A stretch of 64,000 nt of DNA from contig CM119268.1 in the NCBI GenBank assembly GCA_051294375.1, positions 23,569,938-23,633,937 of the forward strand, read 5' to 3'. The notes beneath the pieces are model-generated. The model did not search any database. It saw only the letters and a list, made by a program, of their open reading frames with translations, and was not told the DNA's origin. Of this stretch, positions 1 through 12,480 are shown piece by piece (positions within the stretch are counted from its first letter, which is position 1; each line of letters opens with the position of its first letter). The stretch comes from Paraspadella gotoi. Its lineage: Eukaryota > Chaetognatha. The translations under genes were made by a program, and so were the position numbers.

Positions 1-59
1 TTTCTCTTCTTTTTCGTCATCGATTTTTTTTTGCTCAGAAAAACAGATAAAAGTCCGTG

Positions 60-66
60 AGGCTCG

Positions 67-117
<51 letters not shown>

Positions 118-139
118 GTCGTCGTCGTCGTCGTCGTCT
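60..139. repeat. (GTC)n trinucleotide repeat
   Basis: About 25 GTC/CGT units with one interruption. The 480 bases that follow, to about 620, are AT-rich and show no gene. Confidence 0.9.
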
Positions 140-625
140 GTAGATTGTGATCTATGCGTTATTAACAAATTAAAGAATAAAGAATTAATGTATGAAACAT
201 AAAATTAAAACTTTTGCTATTTTAACATGAAGAAATGTTATTCTATTGTAAGATGGTAATATGTAATATGTAATGTTCACTATGTATTATGTAATATGTC
301 ATATGTAGGTAAGAAAACCTTTAAAATGTAAACAGTGTTGAATGTAAACTTGAGAATATACAAAATTTAAAATTAAAACTTGCATAAAAAATTTTTAAAA
401 TTTTCTTAAAATGCTTTTCAGAAAAGTTAAAAAAATCGTCATGAAGAAAAAAAATCCTATCCAAAAACAGTTATGCCTTTTTATAATTACAAAAGTTAGT
501 AATGATTAATTAAAATAAAATTTATATACTAAAAACGTTAAGGATTTATCTATCAATCAAAAATATAAGTATATATAAATACACTATAGTAGGGCAGTAG
601 TTTATTTTGTATCATTGAATTTGGT

Positions 626-1860
626 TCACGGGTTAAGATACGAAGTCACGTTCTCTTTTCGGGGGATAAAATAAATTATCTCTTTCCATTGACCTTTGGG
701 AGCAGAGAGAGAGAGAGAGANNNNNNNNNNNNNNNNNNNNNNNNNNNNNNNNNNNNNNNNNNNNNNNNNNNNNNNNNNNNNNNNNNNNNNNNNNNNNNNN
801 NNNNNNNNNNNNNNNNNNNNNNNNNNNNNNNNNNNNNNNNNNNNNAGAGAGAGAGAGAGAGAGTGGCCTTTTTCTCTTGACACACGGGTCTAGTGGCACT
901 GATTATAATCGGAAAAGTCATTCGTGTGGCGTTGCCATCGACCCATTGTAGTCTTCTTGCAGGTTCTGGCTGGTTCTGCCAGTTTCCATGAACTCTTGAT
1001 GGCGTCGCTATTTAGTTTTACCTCAGATGGCGTTTTGTATGAAGTCACGTCCCTTCGCCATCTTTTTTTTGTCTAAAAAAAAGATCATTTTGGCGGGAAA
1101 GTCGACGACAACGATGACGATAAAGACGACGACGACGACGANNNNNNNNNNNNNNNNNNNNNNNNNNNNNNNNNNNNNNNNNNNNNNNNNNNNNNNNNNN
1201 NNNNNNNNNNNNNNNNNNNNNNNNNNNNNNNNNNNNNNNNNNNNNNNNNNNNNNNNNNNNNNNNNNNNNNNNNNNNNNNNNNNNNNNNNNNNNNNNNNNN
1301 NNNNNNNNNNNNNNNNNNNNNNNNNATTATGATGACAAAGACGATTTCTCTCTCGCAGTCTTTGTAGCTTCTTTAACTCGCTCTCTGTCTGTCTATCTGT
1401 CTCTTCTTTGACTCTCTCTCTCTCTNNNNNNNNNNNNNNNNNNNNNNNNNNNNNNNNNNNNNNNNNNNNNNNNNNNNNNNNNNNNNNNNNNNNNNNNNNN
1501 NNNNNNNNNNNNNNNNNNNNNNNNNNNNNNNNNNNNNNNNNNNNNNNNNNNNNNNNNNNNNNNNNNNNNNNNNNNNNNNNNNNNNNNNNNNNNNNNNNNN
1601 NNNNNNNNNNNNNNNNNNNNNNNNNNNNNNNNNNNNNNNNNNNNNNNNNNNNNNNNNNNNNNNNNNNNNNNNNNNNNNNNNNNNNNNNNNNNNNGATGCG
1701 AAGGAGAGAGATGAGAGGATGTGAGAAGAGAGAGAGAGAATCCGTCTTTCTTTGCTCGTTTAGCCTAGATTAGCGTCGGCGTCTGAGAGCAAAAAATGAG
1801 AAGAAAATGGAAATTATATGAAGTTCGTTTTGAGACGAAATGTGAGTCATGAGTTGTGTT
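626..1860. other. GA/CT and GAC tracts with three assembly gaps
   Basis: (GA)n flanks the N run 721-845, (GAC)n precedes 1142-1325 and (CT)n precedes 1426-1694. The long reading frames here are microsatellite translations (Arg-Glu, Ser-Leu, Thr) extended through N. No exon is supported. Confidence 0.8.
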
Positions 1861-1879
1861 TGTTGCGCCGCGAATATTC

Positions 1880-2485
1880 ACTTCTCGGTCGGTCTGTCGG
1901 ATGGTCTCTCTGTGGGTCTGTCAGTTTATCTCACTTACATTTAAAATGCTCATAAAACAGGTAATACTCTATCAATTAAGTAATAATGTTAGGTATCATA
2001 AGATCTTTCATGTTCATATGTCTCTTATTTGTTCAGTCATATGATCACCTAAAAATGCGATCACGTGACCAGAAATTCCATGTTCATCATTTTTTAAAAT
2101 ACTTAAATATTTTAGATAATACATGAATGAGGATAGTAAGTTACGAGTAAATCCTTCTTGGGCCTGTCTATCAATTTTGTTTCATACATATTTACTCTCG
2201 TGATCATATAAAAATACAGTCACTTGATTGCAGAGTAAATGCAGAATATTTTGTGTCTTATTTGGTTCTTTTAGTTATAACTTTGCGGATAAGTGATCAA
2301 CCATAGAACGTTTGTTACAATTATATTTCTTAGTTATGCAGTAACGTGATCACACAAAAATCCTAACGCAGAGAAAGTTTCTGTTCCGCAAAACAAAAAT
2401 TGTGATTTATCATCTGATTAGCTGATTACCGCTTAATTATCGTAGGCAGATCCGACATTGTTTGCTCAAACTTGTTTAGATTAAA
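1880..2485 (+). repeat. Interspersed repeat, GTGATCAC / GCAGATCCGAC family, copy 1
   Basis: The left part (GGTCGGTCTGTC-like stretch, TTTAAAATGCTCAT, then ATGATCACCTAAAAATGCGA) matches 16195-16345. The right end GGCAGATCCGACATTGTTTG (from about 2446) matches 17183-17202. It has no coding capacity and looks like a degenerate non-autonomous element. Confidence 0.6.
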
Positions 2486-2511
2486 ACCCATCAAATACTC
2501 TTAAATCCAGA

Positions 2512-2629
2512 AGGACTATGGTAAAACTATGTCAGGACTATGGTAAAACTATGTCAGGAAAGGCCTGTGACCATCATTATATTATGGCCACATATGGCCT
2601 GTGACCATCATTATATTATGGCCACATAT
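2512..2629. repeat. Two adjacent perfect tandem duplications
   Basis: A 22-bp unit is exactly doubled at 2512-2533 and 2534-2555. Six bases later a different 34-bp unit is exactly doubled at 2562-2595 and 2596-2629. Confidence 0.9.
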
Positions 2630-3226
2630 TATTATGTTTACAACCGAGTAGCTGAAAAAAATCCTTTGGGTATTTAGAAAGATTTGAATTTGTCAAAATT
2701 GATAAAAAGTTAAATTCGACTTTTACTTTGAGTGCTGATAACATGTGATATAATCATTTGATTTTAAAAATAAAGAAATTATAAAAAACTGTGAGAACTT
2801 CTGGATCAAACGAATACAGTAAATGTATTTTTTATGACTGTACTGATTCACTGTATTCATTTGTAAAGTGTCAGTAAGCTTGAGACACTCTGTAGATACT
2901 CAGGCGTCGTAGTCGTCGTCGTTGTTGTTGTTGTAGGCGTCGTCCATCAGAGACGAAAATAGAAAAAAACAAAAGACACTAAGTCGAACACGAAACAAAA
3001 CGGATATAAACAAAACATATAAAAGAATATGTTACTTAGTTATACTAGTTTATTAAAAATTAATTTTAATATTTTATCATTTGAATTAGTACCAAAAAAG
3101 GGTATATATTTACCTATTTATTTACAGTCAAAATAATACAATGAGATACTACAAAATTAAAATTTAGTTGCTAATGAAGAGTAAGTGGGGGAAAAGATCA
3201 AGGCTGCACAACCACTGTGTAGGCGA

Positions 3227-3262
<36 letters not shown>

Positions 3263-3944
3263 NNNNNNNNNNNNNNNNNNNNNNNNNNNNNNNNNNNNNN
3301 NNNNNNNNNNNNNNNNNNNNNNNNNNNNNNNNNNNNNNNNNNNNNNNNNNNNNNNNNNNNNNNNNNNNNNNNNNNNNNNNNNNNNNNNNNNNNNNNNNNN
3401 NNNNNNNNNNNNNNNNNNNNNNNNNNNNNNNNNNNNNNNNNNNNNNNNNNNNNNNNNNNNNNNNNNNNNNNNNNNNNNNNNNNNNNNNNNNNNNNNNNNN
3501 NNNNNNNNNNNNNNNNNNNNNNNNNNNNNNNNNNNNNNNNNNNNNNNNNNNNNNNNNNNNNNNNNNNNNNNNNNNNNNNNNNNNNNNNNNNNNNNNNNNN
3601 NNNNNNNNNNNNNNNNNNNNNNNNNNNNNNNNNNNNNNNNNNNNNNNNNNNNNNNNNNNNNNNNCTCTTACTACTTCTCTCTCTCTCTCTCTCTCTCTAC
3701 CCTCTCTTCTCTCTCTCGCCTCTCATGCTTTTGAAAGGTCTTCATTGTCGCTACAACAACATAAATAGATTTTAGATCATCGGTACGACTAGTCGTTCTC
3801 GGTCGTGTATCACACCGCCTCGCAGCTCTGAAGTGCGGCTATGATCATCACTCCTGCTGACGCCTGATTTAGTGCGATTGCCTAGATCACAACCGCGATG
3901 CGATAGTGTCGGGTCTGAGTAATGACGGTTTATCTACTGTTATT
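2630..3944. other. AT-rich intergenic DNA with a CT tract and gap
   Basis: Holds a short GTC/GTT tract near 2905-2940 and a (CT)n tract broken by the N run 3263-3664. No supported gene. Confidence 0.6.
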
Positions 3945-4478
3945 GGATCTCTCACTTTTAATTAATTAAATAATTAATTATTTAATTAATAATAATTAAT
4001 TAATAATTAATTATTTAATTCATTAATTAATCAACAAATTAAAGAATAAGTGAATTAATCAAGTTATAAATTAGTTAATGCAGCTTGCATAATTATATTT
4101 ATTTAAGAAAAAAAGCATAATCAAATAGTACAACATGTTTTTTTGTTATTTCTATTTTACATCCGCTCAATGAAACAGTTTCCTAACCTTACAAACAATT
4201 TCATCTCAATCCATCCATTCACTCATGAGTAATTGGCGTTAAAATCTAATGAGGGACGGACAGACAGACAGACGGACAGACAGACGAACGGACGAACGGA
4301 CGAACGGACGAACGGACGAACGGACGAACGGACGTTCGGACGGACGGACGGAAGGACGGACGTTCGGACGGACCTAGAGACGGATGGCCTAACTTATCAA
4401 AATTCGATATTCTGAGATGATGTAAGTGACTTACCGACAAGATTGTTGGGGCGGACCGACGGACCGACAAAAGAAATG
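3945..4478 (-). repeat. GTCC/GTCT-bearing interspersed element, inverted copy
   Basis: Reads on the minus strand as a version of 16412-17194. It has a CGGTCCGTCGGTCCGCCCC-like start (4445-4475), a long GTCC/GTCT/GTTC tetranucleotide tract (4255-4385), an ATGAGTGAATGGATGGATTG segment (about 4206-4228) and a terminal AATTAATTAA tract (3955-4040). The 60-74 residue frames across it are satellite translations. Confidence 0.7.
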
Positions 4479-4720
4479 GAAGAGCCTCAAAATGGTAGAG
4501 ACTAAAAATAAATTTAAAACTGTAAACGTTTTAAATTTTATTTTTGAAAAAAAAGTAAGAAATCCTTCACATCGTTTAATAGAATATTTCTCAATGCGTA
4601 ATTAATCTTAAACGCGATTTAATTAATTTTCTTAATCTTTCGTTTCGAAATTATCTTTTCTTACAAATCGCGATTCGCTTCTCATCTCATTTTATCGCCG
4701 AGAATTAAAGACGCGCGAAG

Positions 4721-4730
4721 AAAATGGCGT

Positions 4731-4816
<86 letters not shown>

Positions 4817-4861
4817 TGATATCTTCCTTATCTAATAGAGGAAACAGTTGGACGCCATTTT
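4721..4861. repeat. (GA)n tract bracketed by an 11-bp inverted repeat
   Basis: AAAATGGCGTC (4721-4731) and GACGCCATTTT (4851-4861) are perfect reverse complements on either side of about 80 bp of GA. The arms resemble the ATGGCG core bound by YY1-type factors. No transcript is identified next to them. Confidence 0.5.
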
Positions 4862-5415
4862 TCTCTTGATGCAGAAAATCGAAAGGAAATGAAAAGACAT
4901 TTTTTTTCTCTTTTTTTCTGTTTTTCTGTTTTTCTGTCCTTTTTTTAGTTTTTAATTCTATTTTTCTCTCTTCAGTCTCTCATTAATTTCCTCGTTAGCC
5001 TCTTTATAGGTTTTTTTAAAAGTTACGCCGCGAGCGCTCGCGAAAGAAGTCCTTTAGAGATCTGTCGGGTAATTGGTCTGTCTGTCTATTGGTCATTCTC
5101 TTTTGTTATTCTTGAAATTCTTCTTTCATTACATACATTACACATAATAGATTGCAAATTAGATTAATAAAACATATTTGAAAATACGTACCCAAATAAA
5201 TACCCAAATGTAATAAATAATCCTTTTTGTTATTTACATCTTATTTTTTTAGCAAGAGATAAAAAATAAATATTTACTCATTTAAAAAAAAACAAAATTA
5301 ATATGCAAATGAGGTTTTGAAGTGAGATTTTGAAATAAAAAAAAACAAAGGAACATTTCCGGAGAAAATGCGATGCAATACTTTAAAATCGCTCGTCTTC
5401 CTTCTCCTCATTTTC
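4862..5415. other. AT-rich intergenic stretch
   Basis: T-rich and A-rich runs with no splice-bounded or conserved open frame. Confidence 0.5.
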
Positions 5416-5417
5416 CG

Positions 5418-5418
<1 letters not shown>

Positions 5419-5515
<97 letters not shown>

Positions 5516-6243
5516 TTATATTTTTATTTCTTTTTATCTTCCACTTCTAATCCTCGTCTCGAGTCTCTTTCAACATTTTTACTTCGACGACGACGACGAG
5601 ACGACGACGACGACGATGACGACGATGACGAAGAAGATGATGAGAAAGACGACGACGATAGCGATAATGATGATGACGTCTATGATTATGATGATGATTA
5701 TGATGATGATTATGATGATGATAATGACGATAATTATGATGATGATGATGATAATGATGACGATGATGACGACGATGACGACGCCGACAATCATGACGAC
5801 GACGACGACGATGATGACGAAAAAGAAGATGAGAAAGACAACGACGATAGCGACGTAAATGGTGATGATGACGTCTATGATGATGATGATGATGATGCTG
5901 AGGATGATGATGATGATGATGANNNNNNNNNNNNNNNNNNNNNNNNNNNNNNNNNNNNNNNNNNNNNNNNNNNNNNNNNNNNNNNNNNNNNNNNNNNNNN
6001 NNNNNNNNNNNNNNNNNNNNNNNNNNNNNNNNNNNNNNNNNNNNNNNNNNNNNNNNNNNNNNNNNNNNNNNNNNNNNNNNNNNNNNNNNNNNNNNNNNNN
6101 NNNNNNNNNNNNNNNNNNNNNNNNNNNNNNNNNNNNNNNNNNNNNNNNNNNNGATGATGATGATGATGATAATGATGATGATGACGACGATGACGGCGAC
6201 GATGACGACGCCGACAATTATGACGACTACGATGACGACGACT
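5419..6243. repeat. (CT)n followed by GAY trinucleotide tract with gap
   Basis: About 90 bp of perfect CT (5419-5510) precedes roughly 660 bp of GAC/GAT repeats (5583-6243, N run 5923-6152). It can be read as poly-Asp, poly-Met/Thr or poly-His depending on frame. Openness in several frames and both strands marks it as a microsatellite and not a gene. Confidence 0.85.
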
Positions 6244-6935
6244 AAGTACGACAACAACATCGAAGAGACGAAAACGACCAACACATTTCGACTCAACGAC
6301 TTTCGTCTCTTCCGACTTTTGGGCATAAAAACATCAACAAACAAATAGAAATAATTTGACAATACCTCCTACCTTTTATTTCCTGTTTAGTCTGACTTAA
6401 TAATTACTTAATAATTACTTAATGATTACCTTCTTATTTGTTTTTTTATTTTCTCCTTTTCTGTCATCTCGTTTCCTATTATCTTTATCTCTTTACAATT
6501 TATCTTCTAGTTTCCTTTTAGATCCGTTTATTATATTTTTATATTATCATTTCCCATTATTATCATCCCACTTATCATCAAAACTTTTGACACACACAAT
6601 TACCGTAATTTTATTTCATCCTAAATTTAATCCCTCGGCTCTCTTTTCCAAAAGCACCCCATGTCTGACATGACAAGACCCTGATCATTATCCTAATCAA
6701 TAACCTAATTCTTAACCCGATCTCCAACACAAAACTCTAACTTTATTCTTAAAGATAAAGATATTTAAACATAAAATAGGGCGCTTTTAGAAAATAAGGC
6801 CAACACTACTACCCTTAGCTTTGTTCATCAACCCACCCACGATAACTCAATGCCCCAGGTTCTTCAACAGCGCGCCATATTTTCCGAAAGCGACATAGTT
6901 TAGTCTATATTTAGAATGGTAATCGAGCATTGTAT
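6244..6935. other. AT-rich intergenic stretch
   Basis: T-rich, then a CTAA/CCTAA-rich part (6690-6780). No gene seen. Confidence 0.5.
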
Positions 6936-6939
6936 ACCT

Positions 6940-7125
6940 TCAGTCGTGACCCGGTGACTCATTGAGTACCATCAGCTCATGACCATTAAGTACTGGGATC
7001 GATCCCCAATGGTATCGACCCTGAGGGAAGTGTGAGGACGACCGTAAACCGCCTTGGGGCTCAGAAAACCCTCAAGCGAGGTTCCAAGCCAAGGACTCGT
7101 TCCATTGCTGCTGAGGGGGAAAAGA
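6940..7125 (+). mobile_element. tRNA-derived SINE, copy 1
   Basis: Shares GTGACCCGG, CTCATTGAGTA, a B-box-like GGGATCGATCCCC (6995-7007), GGGAAGTGTGAGGACG, CCGTAAAC and a GGTTCCAAGCC tail with the copies at 12,322 and 19,341. The A-box/B-box spacing of roughly 35-40 bp fits a tRNA-like pol III head. Confidence 0.75.
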
Positions 7126-7279
7126 AATAAGGATAATAGTCTTCAGCACACTTAGCACCTTCACCACAGAATTATATAAGTTTTTAAGTTTTAAGCTTTA
7201 AGAGAGGCAAAAATTAAAAGGGAGAAAAAAAACGTGGAAACTCAGAAGAAAAAAAAACGATTAAAGTTGACCTTGGAAG

Positions 7280-7510
7280 AAAACGAAGCAGAATGGAGCA
7301 GAATGGAGCAAAACGGAGCAAAAAAGAGCGAGGCATCCCATCAAAAGAGAGCGAGTCAGCAACGTGGGCGAGCCGTCAAAGGTGGCGTGCCTTCAAAATT
7401 ATAGAACCACCAAAGGGGGAATGCCACCAAAGGGAGAATGTCACCAAAGGAGGCGTGCCATTCAAGGAGGCGTGGCATTAAAGGAGGCGTGCCACCCAAG
7501 GGTTCGTGAG
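7280..7510 (+). repeat. Short degenerate tandem repeats
   Basis: Opens with 10-bp units of AATGGAGCAG type, followed by about 18-20 bp units built on AAAGGAGGCGTGCCA. The 62-63 residue frames here follow the repeat and are not supported as genes. Confidence 0.65.
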
Positions 7511-7559
7511 AATCAGAATGGCGGAAAATCTTTCGTCTTTTTAGGGAATAAATGAATAA

Positions 7560-7821
7560 ATGAAGAAGACTTTCCTTTTCGTTTTTGAGTTCGTCGTTGT
7601 TCGTCGTTGTGTTCGTCGTTGTTCGTCGTTGTGTTCGTTTTTGTGGATTTTTTTGTTTAGGTTTTGCGCTGTCATATCTATCAAGATAATTACCACAGTA
7701 ATAAAAAAGAAAACAACAACAAAAACAACAACAACAACAACAACAACAACCACCACCGCTTTATCCACAATAACCACGAATTCTTCATCCACTTCTCCTC
7801 CAGAGAAAGTCTTTCTTTTTT

Positions 7822-7881
<60 letters not shown>

Positions 7882-8820
7882 TCACCCATTTCTCTCTATC
7901 CCTCTCCCTCTCACTCCCTCTCTCTCCCTGTCTCTCACTCTCTCTCTCTCTCTAACTTTCTCTTTCTCTCTCCCACTCCCTCTCTCTCCCTCTCTCTCTC
8001 AAAATAACGCCATGCAGTCGTAAACTGGTCGCGTTTTTAACGGAANNNNNNNNNNNNNNNNNNNNNNNNNNNNNNNNNNNNNNNNNNNNNNNNNNNNNNN
8101 NNNNNNNNNNNNNNNNNNNNNNNNNNNNNNNNNNNNNNNNNNNNNNNNNNNNNNNNNNNNNNNNNNNNNNNNNNNNNNNNNNNNNNNNNNNNNNNNNNNN
8201 NNNNNNNNNNNNNNNNNNNNNNNNNNNNNNNNNNNNNNNNNNNNNNNNNNNNNNNNNNNNNNNNNNNNNNNNNNNNNNNNNNNNNNNNNNNNNNNNNNNN
8301 NNNNNNNNNNNNNNNNNNNNNNNNNNNNNNNNNNNNNNNNNNNNNNNNNNNNNNNNNNNNNNNNNNNNNNNNNNNNNNNNNNNNNNNNNNNNNNNNNNNN
8401 NNNNNNNNNNNNNNNNNNNNNNNNNNNNNNNNNNNNNNNNNNNNNNNNNNNNNNNNNNNNNNNNNNNNNNNNNNNNNNNNNNNNNNNNNNNNNNNNNNNN
8501 NNNNNNNNNNNNNNNNNNNNNNNNNNNNNNNNNNNNNNNNNNNNNNNNNNNNNNNNNNNNNNNNNNNNNNNNNNNNNNNNNNNNNNNNNNNNNNNNNNNN
8601 NNNNNNNNNNNNNNNNNNNNNNNNNNNNNNNNTCGTCGTCGTCGTCGTCGGCGTCGTCGTCGTCGTCTTCGTTGTCATCTTGTCTTCTTTGTATTATTTA
8701 AATATTATTTTTTGATTTTTTTGCTTTTTTTTCTACTTTTCTTTCTTTCTTTCTTTTTTTCTTTCTTTCTTTCTTTTTTTCTTTCTTTTTTAAAATTATT
8801 TTAGTTTCTTCTCTCTTTCT
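7560..8820. repeat. Compound microsatellite cluster with gap
   Basis: GTT/CGTCGTT units, (AAC)n (about 7713-7755), (TTTC)n (about 7810-7882) and imperfect CT, then an N run (8046-8632), (GTC)n and CTTT/T-rich DNA to 8820. No gene. Confidence 0.85.
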
Positions 8821-8830
8821 CTCATCCCCT

Positions 8831-8832
<2 letters not shown>

Positions 8833-8865
<33 letters not shown>

Positions 8866-9055
8866 NNNNNNNNNNNNNNNNNNNNNNNNNNNNNNNNNNN
8901 NNNNNNNNNNNNNNNNNNNNNNNNNNNNNNNNNNNNNNNNNNNNNNNNNNNNNNNNNNNNNNNNNNNNNNNNNNNNNNNNNNNNNNNNNNNNNNNNNNNN
9001 NNNNNNNNNNNNNNNNNNNNNNNNNNNNNNNNNNNNNNNNNNNNNNNNNNNNTCC
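8833..9055. repeat. (CT)n tract with gap
   Basis: CT repeat entering the N run 8866-9052. The long minus-strand frame over it runs through N and repeat and then intergenic DNA, with no protein-like conservation. Confidence 0.8.
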
Positions 9056-9262
9056 CCCTTCAGATTTCCGCTCCATGAAATCCACGGAACAAACGAAGCG
9101 AAATATGTGATCAACTTCTTCTGATCTTCAGCTTCTTTGCTCGCATTTTGTGCGAACAGAGAAATTAGATGCGATCTTTCGTTTTTGGTCAGTTTTCTCG
9201 ACGAGTTTTTTTCTGGTTGTATTTTAGTACAAAATCTTTGTATCGTGTCCTTACTTTTTGCG

Positions 9263-9330
9263 CTGATGAAGTTCTGATCAAAGACCGAAACGTATCCCAA
9301 TCTAATTTGTAAAATCGTTGTTCAATACCA
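9263..9330 (+). ncRNA. Degenerate hammerhead-like ribozyme motif
   Basis: CTGATGA (9263-9269) and GAAAC (9287-9291) are spaced like the conserved halves of a hammerhead core, followed by AAAATCGTTGTT about 25 bases on. The same order (core, then a CGTTGT box) occurs at 15,238 and in the foldback elements at 27.4 and 38.4 kb. Here the putative stem II is poor (about three pairs) and stem I is weak, so catalysis is unlikely. It is probably a decayed piece of a retroelement. Confidence 0.35.
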
Positions 9331-9682
9331 ATAATAAACTCTATACTTTGTAAACCTGAAATTTCTCTTGAATTGCAAAAATGTAAATAACATTACCGGC
9401 CTAAAATTCCATTCCTTTTTGGAATTCTTTGATTTCATTACAAAATGGTTCGTTTAAAAGTCATTGTAATTTTATTTCTACTCGCATTTCCTCGATGTTT
9501 TTTCTGAAATAAACTCGCGTTCATTTCACACTTGATCTCGAATTATTTTCTTACTAAAAATTACATCCTCCACAAGAGAGAGACAGAGAGACAGAGAGAG
9601 AGAGTGTGTGACTGTTTTCTTAACTCTCAAGAATACTTAACGAAAGCTTGAAAAAAAAAAGCTTTTGCAATTATGAAATTAC

Positions 9683-9800
9683 AAATAAAGACTATCTCGC
9701 CCCTTGCTTGTTATTGAAGGCCTTTCCATCCCTCTTACAAGATAAAATCATACATACATACATAGCAAGGACCCTCAAGCTTTTAATCTAGGTTAGTTTC
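9683..9800 (+). repeat. SINE-like family B, copy 1
   Basis: Shares ACTATCTCGCCCCTTG, CCATCCCTCTTACAAGAT, GGACCCTCAAGCTTTTAATC and their order with copies near 30,855, 56,665, 58,678 and 60,550. Confidence 0.55.
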
Positions 9801-9919
9801 TAATACGTATGAAGTAAGTAATTAATGATTAATATTTCTTATACATTTCTTAAATAAAAATTTTTTTTCGTTTTCCTCAAAGAATTTCGAGTTAATCTCG
9901 CGGAATTTCTTAGGCGATA

Positions 9920-9924
<5 letters not shown>

Positions 9925-9957
<33 letters not shown>

Positions 9958-10213
9958 NNNNNNNNNNNNNNNNNNNNNNNNNNNNNNNNNNNNNNNNNNN
10001 NNNNNNNNNNNNNNNNNNNNNNNNNNNNNNNNNNNNNNNNNNNNNNNNNNNNNNNNNNNNNNNNNNNNNNNNNNNNNNNNNNNNNNNNNNNNNNNNNNNN
10101 NNNNNNNNNNNNNNNNNNNNNNNNNNNNNNNNNNNNNNNNNNNNNNNNNNNNNNNNNNNNNNNNNNNNNNNNNNNNNNNNNNNNNNNNNNNNNNNNNNNN
10201 NNAGAGAGAGAGA
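9925..10213. repeat. (GA)n tract with gap
   Basis: GA repeat on both sides of the N run 9958-10202. Confidence 0.9.
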
Positions 10214-10403
10214 GGATATTTCAGAGGGTGGCGCCTGTAGAAGTATTGATACCAGACGATTTTCTATCGACTAAATTAAAAATCTTTAAAAAATTATATA
10301 ATATTTTCAGAGTTAATTCGCTTTTCGAAAAGGAAGCCTTTTCGGCCTTATTTTCCCAGGACGACCCATTTTACATTATATTTTAAATCAGGTTAATTTT
10401 TTA

Positions 10404-10600
10404 GTCGGATCTGCTGTCAGCAGATCCCGACTCTATAATTCACTTTGTCGGTCCGTCGGTCCGCCCCCTCAATCTTGTCGGGCATTCACTTAAATCATGT
10501 CAGAACATCGAATTATGATAAATTATGCAAAAAAAATGATGTCCGTCCGTCCGTCTGTCTGTCTGTCCGTCCGTCCGTCCGTCAAGCTTTCTCAGTGGGA
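10404..10600 (+). repeat. GTCC/GTCT element, truncated copy with abutted ends
   Basis: GTCGGATCTGC (10404-10414) is followed 5 bases later by GCAGATCCCGAC (10420-10431), that is, both putative terminal repeats lie back to back. Then comes the same left body as at 16,425 (CACTTTGTCGGTCCGTCGG, CAATCTTGTCGGGCATTCAC) and a GTCC/GTCT tract ending near 10,583. Confidence 0.7.
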
Positions 10601-11012
10601 GGCGCGTGATTATTCTCTTATTATTGCTTCTGTTATAAATGACCTACGATTTCTTTAGTTTTAAGACAAGATTGTTTAGAACAACTAATGTAAAAGCATG
10701 TGTTACCTGCTTCGAAAATATATTTGGTAAAGCTTTCGAATTATTTGTTAATTTTTACATTATCAAAAATATAAGTTAGCACTAAATTCAAATTTTCTCT
10801 TTTTGTACATTTTTACGGTAGCGATGAATAAAAAAAAAAACAAACAGAAAATGAAAGTAAAATAAAAGTTCAAAAACTTTCTTCAAATCAAAATTTACTT
10901 TTTTGTTGTTTTTTTTTATTTTTCATTTTGTCGTCGGTTTGAAAAACTGAAAATATATTAACAGTAAAATTTTTATGAGAATCATCAAATTAAATCGTAT
11001 CAGAGAGAATGT

Positions 11013-11073
<61 letters not shown>

Positions 11074-12310
11074 GAAAAGAAATTTAGCTTTAATTCTTTT
11101 TCTCTCTGTCTCTATTTCATTTTCTTTTTAACTCTTGAATCCAGATATTTGTCTTTCTTTTTTTAAATCTTTCTTTTTTATTCTGTCTTTTCTTTCTGTT
11201 CAAAATTATTTTTTTCTGATATCACAACTCGAAATAAAAAAAAATTAAAAAAAAGAAGTTTTCAACAATACGAGCGTAAAATAAAGAATATTCCTCCAAA
11301 ATAAATAAAGAAATATAAATGTCAATTATAACATTACACTGCGTTAAAAAAACTAATTCTGTATCATTACAAGTTTTAAAGTTTGTTAAAATAGACTTTG
11401 GTTTATCGGTTTATAAAATTTAGCAAAACTTGTGACTGTTAGCTAGGAAAGGTCATTAGATTAATTAGTCGAAAGTTACAATTAGGGTCGACCCAGATTA
11501 CAATAACTTACTGTAACAGATCAAATCTTGTTTTGATCCGTTGACTTTTTGATTGGAGGAAATTCCTTCTTCCAAAAAAGACGAGAGACGACGACGACGA
11601 CGACGACGAGGAAATCGTCGTAAGAAGCCCAAGTTGAAGCTTCTAAGATTCGATATTCAACTCTCTCTCTCTCTCTCTCTCTCNNNNNNNNNNNNNNNNN
11701 NNNNNNNNNNNNNNNNNNNNNNNNNNNNNNNNNNNNNNNNNNNNNNNNNNNNNNNNNNNNNNNNNNNNNNNNNNNNNNNNNNNNNNNNNNNNNNNNNNNN
11801 NNNNNNNNNNNNNNNNNNNNNNNNNNNNNNNNNNNNNNNNNNNNNNNNNNNNNNNNNNNNNNNNNNNNNNNNNNNNNNNNNNNNNNNNNNNNNNNNNNNN
11901 NNNNNNNNNNNNNNNNNNNNNNNNNNNNNNNNNNNNNNNNNNCTCTCTCTCTCTTCTGTGACTTACCCAAAATCTCAACTTGAGGTGAGGATTCCAAAAC
12001 TCGAAATATTTCTCAAGCTTCAGTCTGGGTAGCTGTGTATCACCATGTTTTTCTTCCTCTCTCCTCTTCTCTCTCTCTCTCTCTCTCTCTCTTTCGTGAG
12101 ACATTAATGCTGAAATAGCGACAATAAAGAAATTTAAAGAAATATTGAAATTTGCTCTTAAGGATTTAGAGCATAGTGAAATTAATTTGAAAGTAGTTAA
12201 TAATAATTAGATAATTAGATGTATAATACTGAGTTGAAATATGGCTACAAATGAGGATGTCAAAATTAATACTCTAATTACCCGTGTATTGCCGAAGTTC
12301 ACCTTTAAGC
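10600..12310. other. Intergenic AT-rich DNA with GA and CT tracts
   Basis: Holds (GA)n at 11017-11068, a short GAC tract near 11590, a CT tract with N run 11684-11942, and CT at 12065-12092. No exon supported. Confidence 0.6.
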
Positions 12311-12321
12311 ATAACACATTC

Positions 12322-12480
12322 TGTTGTGACCCGGGGGCTCATTGAGTAAAGCTCTTCACCACTAGGTACCGGGTTCAATCCCAATCTGGTAACTACCCTG
12401 CGGGAAGCGTGAGGACGGCCCTAAACCTCCTTGGTTCCAAGCCCAGGACCCATTCCATGGCTGCCGGGGTGGCAAAGAAG
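12322..12480 (+). mobile_element. tRNA-derived SINE, copy 2 (best preserved)
   Basis: A-box-like GGGCTCATTGAGTAAAGC begins near 12335 and a strong B box GGGTTCAATCCC lies at 12371-12382. Downstream, CGGGAAGCGTGAGGACGGCC and TTGGTTCCAAGCCCAGGACC match copy 1. It lies about 0.6 kb upstream of the 8-cysteine gene in the same orientation. Confidence 0.8.

Noticed and set aside
5373-6362. Long open frames on both strands (poly-Asp, poly-Met/Thr, poly-His)
   Set aside because: They are translations of a GAC/GAT microsatellite, open in several frames at once and extended through N.
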